From NCBI GenBank assembly GCA_963970005.1, contig CAXAMN010006668.1:53991-117990 (forward strand): a DNA stretch of 64,000 nt, in the 5' to 3' direction. Position numbers and translations under genes: made by a program. Every line of letters starts with the position of its first letter. Within the stretch, counting starts at the first letter, position 1. The notes under the pieces are model-generated. The model saw only the letters and a program-made list of their open reading frames with translations, had not been told where the DNA came from and did no database searches. The DNA comes from Durusdinium trenchii (Eukaryota; Sar; Dinophyceae; Suessiales; Symbiodiniaceae). Below, piece by piece: positions 1 through 11,722 of this stretch.

Positions 1-532
1 CTTTTGGCTCGGCTTTACACGGATCATTGCCGCTCTCGGCTCAGCTAGTATGGTCCTGGCCTGGGCGAGATCATCTGAAATGGCAACACGTTTCATCCAC
101 AAAAAATGCCTATTGTCACAATGACGTGTCTATTTGACATGCCCTGCATCTAGTAGTTGTGTAATGCAAAAGAATTCAACTTTCCGGTATAATTACACAC
201 ATGTCTACTGCCTACTATTCAAACCAATGATGTCCCAGAACGAAAACACACGAAACACAATCAAGAATATGTTTCCTCAGGCACATCACGATATCTACAC
301 TGCCGGCTGATTTCTCACATCAAGACACCAGGACCCAAAATAATGATTGTGGAAAATAACTTGGACACAAGATGATTCGATTGGGGATTGGTTGGGGGGT
401 CTACAATGTCCCACGATGAAGGATAATGAATGCCGCCCCAACCCCTGCGAAGCCATCACCTTGATTTTTGGCTCCCCAACCCCTTGCCGGGCGGCGACCC
501 TTTGCACGGGCCTCAAAACAAAGCAGAGACAG

Positions 533-592
533 TCCAAGCATCCTCGTGAGAAAAGGATACTGGAGCTTGAGTTTGGGGAGTATGTGCGCAAG
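533..592 (+). CDS. Short plus-strand exon, unknown protein
   Basis: A 60-nt open segment bounded by a consensus AG acceptor (GAGACAG) and a GC donor (CGCAAG then GCAGCG). It encodes 20 charged residues containing the run REKRILELEFGEYVRK, which has the look of a helical coding segment. Exon length and GC-AG borders match the better-supported genes farther right. No partner exon could be joined with confidence: 593-1800 has several short open frames on both strands, none clearly better than the other. Function unknown; it could still be a chance frame. Confidence 0.35.
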
Positions 593-1847
593 GCAGCGAT
601 CCCAGTGAAGTGCAGTGGGCTATGGTTTGCGTCAACCATGTCACTACTTCAGAATGAAAGGCTCCTGCAATGTGGCTGATCCGCTGACCCCGGCTGCGCA
701 AGGAGGAAGAAGAGCAAGAACCAGTTGTGTAGCCAAGACTCTAACTTGACTCTAAATGGTTCTGTTTTCTATAAAAATACATCTATGGGTTCCAGGAGAC
801 CCGTTGGGGACTTTTCCGGCGCGAATTTGGGGCAACAGTGTGTCGCGCAGTGCCATGCTGGGCCATGCTGTCCGCAGGTGCCCTTTTGGAGGTTGTCTTG
901 TCTTGTCACGGCAACAGGCCCCTTGCCAAGTTTTTGCCCCGCAGGCCACTGGGGAGCGCTGCATTTTTTGCGAAAACTCGTCGAAACGATGCAAAATGGA
1001 TCATACATTCACTTAGCGACATTGCAAACTTGCAGTTGGTTGGATGAGCAGTTGCTATTGAATGGAAGTCGCAAATCACAAGACTGAACACGAAAAGCGC
1101 TTGTCTGCAGGGTGGGCTGAGGGGGGAAGGACCAGGAGGCAGCAAGACCGGATGCCTTCGGTGTTAGGCGACCATGCATCATTGTAGATAAACATTCAAA
1201 TAGTAAAGCAATAACCAGGTCACATCAGGCTGTTCGCCACTTGTTGCAAGAGCTCCGGGGATCCTTCACAGCAGTGCCCCGCTTCGATGTGGTACGGATC
1301 ATCTTGCAGGTTCCCTGGGATCCGGCCTTTGCTTAGCCGCGCGCGCAAAACCAAACAGACGTGAACGAAAGTAATTGAACAATTACATGTCACTTTAAAA
1401 GCCTCACTTACGCGCAAAAGGTTACTGTCCATCAGTCTTTTTTGTTGGCCGTATGATGGGCTCCAAGAAACATGGCACACTGATTACCAGCGGCTTTTTA
1501 ATAGTCCCTCTGACATGAATAGATGTGGTTCAAACCCACGCCAAGGACATAGTTGGACAGCTCCCTCATGCGCTCGTAGGAGTGTTGGCGGCCGTGTAGA
1601 ACCATGTTCCATATCGACGCATCCTGTGAAGGGTTGCCTCAGCAATGACAATTTAAACCCAGCCCATTGCCCAACTTCATCATTTGTGATGGATGTGAAA
1701 TTCAATGATTACATGATTAATTCCTGCAGTTTTGTCCCGAGGTCGTCTTCCAAGGCCTGTGGTGCAAGATATGCTGCCCGAGTGGCCTTGCAATATTAGC
1801 ATTTTGTGTTTATGCTTGCTCGCTCTCGTTCTCCTCCTTGTCCAAAG

Positions 1848-2660
1848 AAAGCAAAAGAGAAAGAGAAAGACAAGGAGAAAGAGAAAGCAGAGAAAGAGGA
1901 AGAGAAAGAGAAAGGTAGGATGAAGAGGGAGGAGNNNNNNNNNNNNNNNNNNNNNNNNNNNNNNNNNNNNNNNNNNNNNNNNNNNNNNNNNNNNNNNNNN
2001 NNNNNNNNNNNNNNNNNNNNNNNNNNNNNNNNNNNNNNNNNNNNNNNNNNNNNNNNNNNNNNNNNNNNNNNNNNNNNNNNNNNNNNNNNNNNNNNNNNNN
2101 NNNNNNNNNNNNNNNNNNNNNNNNNNNNNNNNNNNNNNNNNNNNNNNNNNNNNNNNNNNNNNNNNNNNNNNNNNNNNNNNNNNNNNNNNNNNNNNNNNNN
2201 NNNNNNNNNNNNNNNNNNNNNNNNNNNNNNNNNNNNNNNNNNNNNNNNNNNNNNNNNNNNNNNNNNNNNNNNNNNNNNNNNNNNNNNNNNNNNNNNNNNN
2301 NNNNNNNNNNNNNNNNNNNNNNNNNNNNNNNNNNAGAGACAGAGACAGAGAAAGAACCGCGGGCGAGGAAGAGAAAGACCAAGAGGAAGAGGAAGAGGCA
2401 GAGAAAGAGAAAGAGAAAGGCAGGAGGAAGAAAAAGAGACAGAGGAAGAGCAAGAGAGAGAGAGAGAGAGAAAAAGAGCATGAGAAAGAGAGAGAGAGAG
2501 AAAGAAAGAAAGAAAGAAAGAAAGAGAGAAAGAAAGAAAGAAAGAAAGACAGAAAGACAGAAAGAAAGAAAGAAATCGGTCGGAGGAAGAGAAAGAGAAA
2601 GAGACAGAGACACAGAGAGAGAGAGAGAGAAAAAAAAAGGGGAAGAGGAAGAGGAAGCGG
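1848..2660. repeat. GA-rich microsatellite with a 400-N gap
   Basis: Almost pure purine on the plus strand: GAGAAA, GAAA and GAGAGA units, interrupted by exactly 400 N at 1935-2334. Long open frames across it (Lys/Arg/Glu-rich one way, Ser/Leu/Phe-rich the other) are products of the repeat and include unknown residues from the gap. No gene is called. Confidence 0.95.
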
Positions 2661-2764
2661 ACGAGGCCCTGCTTACGGTTGCGCCTGACGCCTGCTGCCG
2701 GGCCCGCTTGGGCATAAGCCTTGAAATACACCCCCGCAGCCACTACAACTCCTTCCGCCTACAC

Positions 2765-2890
2765 TCAGTCCCTCCCTCCCTCCCTTTCTCACTCACACCC
2801 TCACTCCCTCACTCCCTCACTCCCTCCTTCCTCCGCCTCCTCCTCCTCCTCCGCCTCCTCCTCCTCCGCCTCCTCCTCCTCCTTTTACCT
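2765..2890. repeat. CT-rich simple repeat (CTCCCTCA, CTCCTC/CCTCCG units)
   Basis: Pyrimidine-rich tandem repeats follow the purine tract on the same strand, separated by about 100 nt of unique sequence. Purine and pyrimidine tracts this close could pair as a purine/pyrimidine fold-back. No coding evidence. Confidence 0.9.
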
Positions 2891-2899
2891 TCCCCATTT

Positions 2900-5780
2900 A
2901 CGCCTGACAGCCCTTAAATATGAAAGAGGTCTTGCTTGTCGGACAAAGGGGCCTTCTGAAAACTGTTTCAGAACCAAACTAGACAATGACTCAGATCCAA
3001 ACCAAAGCTGTTTGGAGGTGGTGGGACCACCTCAGTCTTTTCAGCGTCCGGTGGTCGTTCGTTGAGATGGGAAGCGCTTTCTCACTGGGAAGGACTTCCC
3101 ATCCCTATCTGACCCGCCTGTCCCATTGAAGCGCCGGCTGCGAGGGAGCCTGCCGCTGTGCGGAAACCCACAATCTGATCATCCAGGCGAGTGCCGTCCT
3201 CGCCTGGCAGGATCTCTGGGTTCTCAATGACCCGCCTCAGCGTGCGTGACACGCCAGGTGAAGATGTGCCAACCGCAACAACATTCCAGGGTCAGTTTCG
3301 GAATTCAGTCACTCCGTCCCTGTTAAGAAGCTCCAAAGCCTACGACTGTCATTATGATTTCCATCTTGGCCATCCCACCCGCTCCAGTACCTTCTAAGCT
3401 TGACAGCCAAGCCGCGCTTTGACATCCTTAACACCAATGCCATTCGTCTCACACCACCTGTGCCGTGTGTCAGTGAGCCCCTACCCGGATATGCCGCGCG
3501 GCACGGTGAATTGGCAACTGGTGGCCCACCCACACTCTGGGTGTAGCACTGCTGATGACCTTCATAGATGCTCTTCAGCAGGTCCTGCGGATGCTCTTCT
3601 CTGCAGGGCGAAATCCTTTTGGAAGAGCGGAATCCTTTTTACTTTGTTTTCACTTACATCGTAAACTGTAAACTGTAAAGCTTCTTTTTTCATTGCATGT
3701 CCAAATCAACGGCAGTCTAAACGGGCCAAATCGGTCACATCAATCACCCCAAGTCATCCAACTCCCGACACGAGTTACTGCTGTCCATGGTCGTCTCCAG
3801 TGATGCTTTGCCGTTCTCCGCACTATCACCTCAACTCACTTGACGAGGAAAGGGATGAAGTCGGTTCGAGTGTGTGCGGCTCTACTTCTGGCCTACTTGA
3901 AAAGGTATTCATGCCGGTCTCATGTGTCGGTCTTTGGATCTGTTCTGCTTCTCGGCGCACGGCCTCTCCCGTGTACCCTCTTGAGGCTAGAACTTGTGAG
4001 CCACAAGAACATCTGCTCTGGCAACTCCTGCCCACTTATCCGTTGGCCCAACAAGAAGGCAGACATCAAATCTGGATGATGCTGAAAATCTATGAAAATC
4101 TGTCTTTTCTTCACTTGACTGCTAACTCCTACTTGATCTCGAATCAATGGCTAGCCTCCTTCCCCCTCGTTTCGCGCCCCGTCCTGACCGGTCTCAGGCT
4201 CCGGGGTCCCCGAGTTGCGGCCCCGCAGCTGCACGTGGCACTTCGTCTGTGTCCTGAGCCCGAGAGGGCGCCCTCAGCTGTTCTGAGTCGATTTCTCAGT
4301 TGCAACATCAAATGGTCCAAGGAAGCTAACGGGTAGATTAACAAATATCATCACATATCCATCTTTCTCATATACAATCAGGACATGCGGGATGATGAGG
4401 CCTGCAACTCCAAAATGTGGTTTGGGGCTTTGTCCCTGCATGTCCACCCAATTATGAGACATACTGCAAGCGATCTCGCGAAGACCGCCGTCCTACACAA
4501 AGGCCTGGCCTTATGTGCTCCAAATTTGCATCACCATCTCCTCGGATTCTCTGTGCCTCGTTGTTGCAAAGGTGATTGGGAATCCATCTCAGAATCTCAT
4601 GACTCGTTCTAAATTCCACTGCGAGACCATTCCTCTTGCCGGCCACATCAATCAACTGTACTGCCATGACTCTACCCACAACCCTTCCAACTGCACCTAC
4701 CAATGATGAACGCAGGTGTCAGAACAAAACTTTGAAGGCTAAAACTGAATCCGAAATTCTTCCATCAACCGGGCACAGGACCGTAGGAAACTTGGGATGC
4801 AGTGATTCTGCCTCCCAAGCAAGGAGGTGGATCCGAGGGGCATTCTGTGAAGACCAAGTCAGATCCAGGCACCATGCAAAACACCAGGCCTCCACCACGA
4901 TCTTACAACACCATGTGGGTCGAACATGGCCATTGACCGGCCTCAGGCCGCACATCTTCACAGCACATGGAAGCCCTCCGAAAGCCGATCGCGTGAAAAC
5001 CCCTCTGCGGCCCTCGCGCGATCCCCTTGCCATCACCCTTGACCGGGCTGCCGTTCTTCGGCGCACCTCAAGCAGCCCGAGGAGAAGCTACCCCCCAAGT
5101 TGCGAGTTGCCTACCTGGCTATGGGTGAAAACTACAGTAATGCCCAAGAAGAATAGCAGCAAGAAGCTACTAGTAACAAGGGATAAACAACCAGCGATGT
5201 CAACCTACCACAACCTACCATGTTCTTGGGAGACACTCTTGCAAATGTCGTCGGTTCATATACACTTGCCAACTGTCAACTGCTGACAACACCACACTCA
5301 TATGATGCTCCGATGTCATCTGGCCATGAAAAACTGAAAAGGAAAATGAACGCCGCTTCCAGTTGGCCTGGCCCACAAGCGCTAGGAGCTGACCTCGGTC
5401 CATGAGCCAACACTCCAGTCCACTGAGGTGACTTCCTCACCGGGATCGAATCTCACGTGACAGTTGAGGGCCCCACAAGGGCGCAGCCACAGGTCCAGGA
5501 CCTGTCAACACAAATAACAATTGGAGCTGGCTGGGAGAGCCAACACTCCAACACCTAACTTCTCACTGTAATCAGGGTTGCATCGCTTCTGGCACATACA
5601 TGCAACTGCAACACCTGTTTCGACTTTCAAAACAAATGCAGAGGCACTCTGCCCATTCTCCATCACCAACAATGTCTCCCAAGCCTGCTTGGCCGGGCAC
5701 TTGTCTGTTCCTTAGAAAATGTTCCGCTAAAACCCACACTCATGGCAACTGAAAAGTCTTTCTTGTTGTCCATGCCTTGT
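2900..5780. other. Region without a confident gene
   Basis: Unique-looking sequence with many short open frames on both strands, none with a recognised motif or coherent splice borders. The best candidate is a 36-codon frame starting at ATG 4147 (see separate entry). Nothing else is supported. Confidence 0.5.
4147..4257 (+). CDS. Candidate first exon, Pro/Arg/Ser-rich
   Basis: Open frame from an ATG to TGA, 36 codons, rich in Pro, Ala, Arg and Ser (starts MASLLPPRFAPRPDR). Codons are G/C-ending, like the recognised exons. It may be a start exon whose donor lies inside the frame, a small protein, or chance. No family recognised. Confidence 0.2.
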   Translation: MASLLPPRFAPRPDRSQAPGSPSCGPAAARGTSSVS

Positions 5781-5939
5781 CCTCGTATATATATATATAT
5801 ATACACACCTGAGAAGGGAGGGGACGAAAGCCAGCCACCGTAAAAGATATCAATATGGTTATCGGGGGTGAATGCGAGAACCCTGGTGAGCTCCCCACCT
5901 CTTTTCCTATCACCTCCTCCCCCACTATGCCCATTTTGC

Positions 5940-6350
5940 ACATGAACTCCCACTCCATATTTGGTGCCCTTTTGCGTCTGGTCAACAGGTCTCTTCACCG
6001 TAAAAAGGGCACCCCCAAGCAACTCAAAGCATGCCCGCTGCATTCTGTTCCCTCCCTGTTCTCAATGAATGGGTCACATCGTTTCTTGCAATCCCTCTTT
6101 TCCTTTCACGTCCTCCTCCACTATGCCTGTCTCGTCCACATGAACTCCACCCCATATGGGGCGCCCTTTTGAGTCCGGCAACTAGACCTCTTCACCGTTA
6201 AAAAACGGCACCCCCAAGCAATTCAAAACTTGCCCGCTGCATTTTGTTCTCTTTCCTGCCCTCCTCAACGGACCACAGCATCACATGAACTCGCACCCCG
6301 TATGGGGTGTCCTTTTGCGTATAGTTGACAGGCATCTTCACCATTAAATT
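5940..6350. repeat. Imperfect tandem repeat, period about 150-195 bp
   Basis: The phrases CATGAACTCCAC, CTCTTCACCGT and GGCACCCCCAAGCAA recur about every 150-195 bp (for example CATGAACTC near 5941, 6138 and 6285). A further partial copy of the GGCACCCCAAGCAACTC phrase is at 8165, beyond the minisatellite, so the minisatellite sits inside this repeat. Confidence 0.75.
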
Positions 6351-6644
6351 ACACCAGCATAGACCCAGATAGCTAGGCAGAATCCCACGACCTGTTGACA
6401 TGCGACTGGCTGGAACAAGAATGTACGCAGCCTGCACAGCCAGCTTACAACACCTCGCACAATCAGCTGACACCAGCACCCGGCCAACGCCGCCACCCGC
6501 ATTAAACGCGCGCTCAGCCAGCTCACAGCACCAGCACCCAGGACCACAACACCAGCACCAGCACCGACAATTGAAAGCGCGCGCAGCCAATTCATTCTTA
6601 TTAGCAGCAAGAACCCCATAGCTATCCCTACTTGGGGAATAACA

Positions 6645-7110
6645 ACGTATGATCTTGCGCGTATATGCACACAAAAGTATGCGCGCAAACAGCAAAGCCC
6701 GTAAGTGTCATTGGCCCAAGGCCAGGCAGTATCCAGCGCCATTATTGACTTTGTAGCGCGCTTGAAGCAACGATCTGCAGAACGATAAGGCCGTATGACC
6801 TTGCGCGTATAAGGTTACACGCGCAAAAGTAAGCGCGCAATCGGCAAAGCCCCTAGGCTTCACTCGCCCAAGGCCAAGCAGTATCCAGCACGACTGTTGT
6901 GTGTGTGTAGCATGCTGAAACATGCTGAAACATGCTGAAACAATGGTCGGTTGAGAGCCTGACGTTGCGCATAGAACATTATACGTGCAAAAGTATGCGC
7001 GCAAACAGTACAGCCCTTGACACAGCTGTCGGCCAAAACAGAACCTGAAGAACGTAAATACACCACAGCGCTAATAGACAAAGAACGCTCAAGGTATGAT
7101 GTTGCGCGCA
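6645..7110. repeat. Tandem repeat of about 135-167 bp, 3-4 copies
   Basis: Units begin CGTATGATCTTGCGCGTAT (6646), then near 6791, 6958 and 7093. Each contains GCGCGCAA and, in the first two, CCCAAGGCCA-GCAGTATCCAGC. The copies are diverged. No coding sense in either strand. Confidence 0.75.
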
Positions 7111-7179
7111 TAAGTTCATGTGGCCCATGCTTGCTTGCACTTCATTGTCAGAAGCGGCGACCCAGCACCGGTATACCAG

Positions 7180-8095
7180 CACCCGGCACCCTGTCTCCAC
7201 CACGCGCACAGCCAGCACCCAGCACTGCACACAGTCTCCACCACGCACTCTGCCAGCTCACAGCACCGGCACCCAGCACCAGCACCACAGCCCGCACCAG
7301 CACCCGGCACCGGCGCCCAGCACCGGCACCCTGTTTCCACCGCCCACCAGCGCCGGCAACCTGTCTCAAAAGCGCGCGCAGGCAGCTCATTGATATTTGA
7401 AGTAAGAACCCCATAGCTTCGCTATCTGGACACAAAAGATCGCCACATATATGCAAGCTACACCACCAGCGCCAGCACCGGCGCCCAGCACCAGCACCGG
7501 ACCCAGCACCAGCACCAGCACCAGCAACCTGTCTCCACCACGACCGCACCCCAGCACCAGCACCAGCACTGGCACCCGGCACCAGCACCAGCTCACAGCA
7601 CCAGCACCACCGCCCGGCACCAGCACCAGCAACCTGTCGCACAGCCAGCTCACAGGACCAGCACCAGCACCGGCACCCGGCAGCACCGGCACCAGCAACC
7701 TGTCTCCACCACGTGCACACCCAGCTTACAGCGCCAGCACCACCCAGCACCAGCACCGGCATCCGGCAACAGCATCAGCAACCTGTCTCCACCATGCGCA
7801 CAGCCAGCACAGCACCAGCACCGGCATCTGGCACCAGCACCGGCACCCGGCACCAGCACTAGCAACCCTGTCTCCACCACGTGCACAGCCAACTCACAGC
7901 GCCAGCACCAGCACCGGCACCCGGCACCAGCACCAGCAACCTGTCTCCACCACGCGCTCACCGCACCAGCACCAGCACCGGCGCCACACCCGGCACTGCA
8001 CCAGCACCGGCGCCAGCAACCTCTCTCCACCACGCGCACAGCCAGCTCACAGCACCATCACCAGCACCGGCGCCCAGCACCAGCAACCTGTCTCG
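7180..8095. repeat. GC-rich minisatellite (CAGCACCGGCACC units)
   Basis: Long array of CAGCAC/CGGCACC units interspersed with a longer phrase, AACCTGTCTCCACCACG followed by CGCACAGCCAGCTCACAG, giving a higher-order period of roughly 70-80 bp. A short outlier block lies at 6470-6560. Long open frames on both strands (His/Ser/Thr/Pro-rich one way, Gly/Ala/Cys/Trp-rich the other) follow from the repeat and are not called as genes. Confidence 0.95.
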
Positions 8096-8351
8096 AAAGC
8101 GCGCACGGGCAACTCACTTTTTTTGAAGTTAGAACCCCATAGCTTCGCTATCTGGGGAAAAAAGGGCACCCCAAGCAACTCGAACATTTCTTGCAAACAC
8201 TCTCTTCCTACCACGTCCTCCCACGCTATGCCTGTCTTCCACCTTTCCCACAGCATTCTGGCTCCTCACAGATCAGGGTGTACTGAACTGAAAGCGGCGC
8301 CACACGCCGGCCTAAGCAAAACCGCCTAAGATTCCAGGTAGTAAGTAAGAG

Positions 8352-8482
8352 GTCTCCAAACCTATGAATACGAGGTCGAGCGGCGGCGACAGGGTGACGA
8401 CGGATTGAGCGAATCGAACAGGTTCAAAGACTCCAAGGTGAATCGCCGCTGCATTAACCGCTTACTGCACAACAAAGAATGA
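8352..8482 (+). CDS. Candidate terminal exon, charged, unknown
   Basis: After a consensus acceptor (GTAAGAG then GT) a frame runs about 43 codons to TGA at 8480-8482. It is rich in Arg, Glu and Asn, with YEYEVERRRQGDD near its start. Composition is protein-like and unlike the flanking minisatellite. It lies within the transposon-like unit, so it could belong to that element. No family recognised. Confidence 0.3.
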
Positions 8483-9134
8483 GACAGCTTTGGCCGTACT
8501 TAGGTTCTCAATAGCAGGTACACCAGGTTGATCAGACCTGGCTTCCACCATCACGCATAGCTTCGTTGGCATGCGTTTGCGTGATGGCCGCATGCCCCCT
8601 GCTTAAAACAAAAAGAAGAAAGCACAATCCGGCGGGATCCCTGTGATTAGAAGGGGCACACACACACACACACCTTTCACACTACTTCATTGGCCATGAG
8701 AGGCGCACATCTCCCTTTCTGGATGAGTTCCAACCACTTTTCGCGTCCCGTTGTCCCCTCTTTCCTATGATTGACATGAACTCCCACTGGTAGAAAACGG
8801 TTTAAATTGCCTCCTGAGCCCCTCGTGATGCTAATGATGCACACTGGCCGTCAACTACATCACCGGCATCACAACACCCCTCAAACCACCCATTTTTCAC
8901 TACCAAGTGGCCCGCCTCTTTTTGTTGCTCTCCCCCACCAGGCTCTGGGTTCACCTCTCCCAAAAGTAGCCACCACGCAACCACCCCCCCCCACACCCCC
9001 TTTACTCACTTCGTTCGCTCCAACAACCTCAAGCCCAGCCTACCGGCTGGCTTTCGTGATATCTCTCTCTCTCTCTCTCTGTTGTCTCCGTACACCACTG
9101 CCTCTGTGCCCTTCACTCCATGCTGGGTCTCCAG

Positions 9135-9330
9135 GCTGCAGTTGAAAAGGGCTCCCCATGACCAGCACCAGGGTGCCCTGGCGCCCGTCGAAGGTGCAGC
9201 TTTGCCCCGTGAGTTGCTTTTGCGCATCCTGCGCATCAACCTGAGCCATGAGGATGCTGAGACACTGAGACACCAAGCTGGGTATGGTCAACATCAGTGT
9301 TCCCTTCAGTTTTCTGAGTTCCTCCATCTC
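9135..9330. CDS. Probable exon, strand unresolved
   Basis: Both strands are open with G/C-ending codons. Plus reads PRELLLRILRINLSHEDAET, reminiscent of a helical or F-box-like start. Minus reads VDAQDAQKQLTGQSCTFDG. The base composition is that of coding DNA but the sequence alone does not decide the strand. Plus would fit the neighbouring plus-strand exons. Confidence 0.25.
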
Positions 9331-9399
9331 CATCCAAAAGAGGCGAATAGGCTAGACATCAAACAGAAAAAGCACCCAAAGGCCCAAGGGCTCAAAAAG

Positions 9400-9975
9400 G
9401 GAAATGCAACGTGTCAGGTGTCCGCGCCAAATCAAGTGCTTGGATTGAGTCATTGTCCCATGTGTGTTTCTGTGTTTGTTCTTCCTTTTTGAACCCCTTT
9501 CTTGTCGTATCCGTCCCTCCAATATCAAAACAAGAAAGCAAAGGAAACGACTCTGCTCGTGAAGGAAGCGGTTTGAAGTGAGACCTCATGATCGACTTTC
9601 AAGCTGAATCCATTTTCCGCGAACAAGTCGCCGGGTCTGCAAACTGTACACAGCCAACGTCATTGCCACCATCCCGCACCACCTGGAGTCACTTGGCTTC
9701 ATGCATCTACATGTCTACAGACTGTATATACATGTTCATCCTGGTTGGTTCATGCATCCTCATGTCGGTCTTTTGCAGAATCTTCAGCACTGCCCTCACT
9801 CGCATGTGTCCACTTACCACACCTGCACCGACTGCACCGTACCCCATCGCTGAAAGGTCTCTTTCAAATCAGCCTGGCGGCACGCAAAGCGATGCAAGGC
9901 TGCGCACTCTCAGGTAGCCATGTGACATGTGATTGCACGAAGGTGAATAAGTTTTCCTGAGGGCTAGAATTTCAA
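9400..9975. other. No feature seen
   Basis: Unique sequence with only short, unconvincing frames on both strands. Confidence 0.5.
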
Positions 9976-10141
9976 GTGCTCCTGGCATCGCTACTAGGAG
10001 CAAGGACGCTACTAGGGGCTCCATCGCTACTGGGAGCAAGGACGCTACTAAGGGCCCCTGGCATCGCTACTAGGAGCAAGGGCGCTACTAGGGGCTCCTC
10101 GCCTTACTATTAGGAGCAAGGACGCTATTAGGGGCTAGAAC
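9976..10141. repeat. Dispersed palindromic repeat B, clustered copy
   Basis: Four or so tandem copies of a ~35-40-bp unit, GCTACTAGGAGCAAGGACGC then TACTAGGGGCTCC. Half of the unit (GGCATCGCTACTAGGAGC) is found inverted elsewhere as GCTCCTAGTAGCGATGCC. Other copies: 15855-15982 (inverted), 17026-17092, 22541-22627 (inverted), 32516-32634, 55455-55557, with a weak copy at 18430-18490. Confidence 0.85.
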
Positions 10142-11700
10142 TTCATGTATCTAAAGTCCTTCTTGGCACAACTCGACCCCAGAGTTCCCAAGCAGGTGGC
10201 ACCTGGCCTCCGAAAGCTGATAGCGAAAGGGCAAGTGGTCAATGGCGATCGACCTCAGTGTTTGGCTTGAGGTTGCGGCTGTCAAAACGGGCATCGCTTT
10301 CATTAAGTAAGGACAGGTTTCAACCAAACAAGTGTAGCCCTTTGTTCCTAGTAGTTTCTTGAACAAAGCATAGCCCTTTGGGGCGGCTGCATCGCTTTCC
10401 TACGGTACCATGTTTTGACCCGTAGAGGGTCAAATGGTGTGATTGTACAAATGTGTTCCACGAACTGTGCGATTGAAGTGGTGCGATTGAAGTCCCCTAT
10501 CATACTGCAGAGGAGTTGTCCAATGGCCTGAAGGCTCGTGGTGGTCTGCTCTATCTATCTATCTATCTATCTCTCTTAGCAGCCAAGAAGCACAGTTGCT
10601 CCAGACGTGGGAGGTGGCATTGTCCTCAGATCTCCCAAAATTCCTGCCCATGCACTGCATAACCTTTATCCTCGGCAGTAGACCTCTTATATAGGTCCTG
10701 CAAAACACTTCGCAAGCACAGCTGGAGTTTCTGCGCTAGCCGCTAGCCGCTAGCCGAGTGTCATCATGCCAGGCAAGCCAGGGGCACCCCTGTCGTGGGA
10801 ATCGACAGTGGAAATGCGTCACGGAGCAACAGCAGAGTACGACTGACCTGGACCGGCAATTCTAAGAAATCATGGCTTTCAGCCAACGTGCAAACTTTGT
10901 TTTGCACTGCTTTTCCCAAATTCCCAGAGTACCCATGAGTACCCCATGTTTTTCCTAAGCACTCCCCCCTGCGAAAGTCGGAAGCATGCCATGTCCGTCG
11001 CCGAGCCGAGCCCCCTCTCGGCCCCCTCCGCATGGTCTGGCCGAGCTACAGCGGAGGCAGGGATGGCCTCAGCTGGCACGAGAGGAGCTCAGCTGGGAAG
11101 CCAAAGCAAGCAAAAGCAACACATCAATCAGGAAAGAAAGTAGCTGGATTTCACTGGATTTGGATTCTTCCCGTTTCTTTTGTGCTTTTGCAACCACTGA
11201 ACTTTGAATGGATGCATGTGGAAAAGTGGTCATTGGCGTTCCGGCCAGTCGCCCAGTCGTTTGAAACAACCGATCCGTTTGGAGAAGCCGCTCCGATCCG
11301 AATCGCTGTGATTCGGGTCGCTCCGTTTCGAGGAGCGAATGGGACGAATCACCGATGAACCGGATGGGACGTAGTCGGACGCATGATCAGTGAATTGGTC
11401 CAGGGGCAACCAATAATGGATCATATATGCATATATTTGTTAAAAATAACTGTGGAAGGAGCGCGAGAGCCCATGCGACAAGAATGTGACATCTTCATAC
11501 TTATATAAGCACGTGGATGTTGATATTTATTTGAGCACATAAGGTCTCTGCAAATGCATTTTTATGATGGTCTGGTCTTGTTCACTCCGCCCAAGCATCA
11601 TCAAGCATCCAGCAAAGAGCAAGCAGAGTGTAGCAGTAGTAGAGTGTGCAGCATTCCATTTACGAAAGCAAAGGAAAAGGGGGCAATCGGATGCCGATGG
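10142..11700. other. No confident gene; one (CTAT)n microsatellite
   Basis: (CTAT)n at about 10549-10573. Short open frames on both strands around 10.8-11.4 kb show no recognised motif or coherent exon chain. Confidence 0.5.
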
Positions 11701-11722
11701 CATACCAGTTTGGATCGAACAG

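Larger units (their letters stand above)
5806..9062. mobile_element. Transposon-like unit with short terminal inverted repeats, swollen by minisatellites (copy A)
   Basis: The left end carries GACGAAAGCCAGCC just inside an (AT)n tract (near 5838). The right end near 9043-9056 carries the inverse, GGCTGGCTTTCGTG, followed by a (TC)n tract. Sequence just inside the right end (CACTTCGTTCG, TGATGCTAATGATGCAC) recurs in copy C at 56.1-56.9 kb, and part of it near 29.85 kb, so the three look like one dispersed family. The middle contains a ~195-bp repeat (5940-6350), a ~150-bp repeat (6645-7110) and a CAGCACC minisatellite (to about 8095). No transposase is seen, so it would be non-autonomous. The exact ends are inferred. 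Confidence 0.45.

Noticed and set aside
1524..1545. A tRNA T-arm-like string (GTGGTTCAAACCCAC)
   Set aside because: No matching acceptor, D or anticodon arms can be drawn on either strand.
1680..2743. Open frames of 225-315 codons across 1.7-2.7 kb
   Set aside because: They run through 400 N and purine/pyrimidine microsatellites; no coding evidence outside the repeat.
7180..8095. CRISPR-like array
   Set aside because: Repeats and spacers are not distinct: the spacers are themselves the same short unit. The organism is eukaryotic and no cas-like gene is present.
7116..8329. Open frames of 90-292 codons, some Gly/Ala/Cys/Trp-rich, others Pro/Thr/Ser/His-rich
   Set aside because: They are both strands of the CAGCACC minisatellite; all frames are open because the unit lacks stops.
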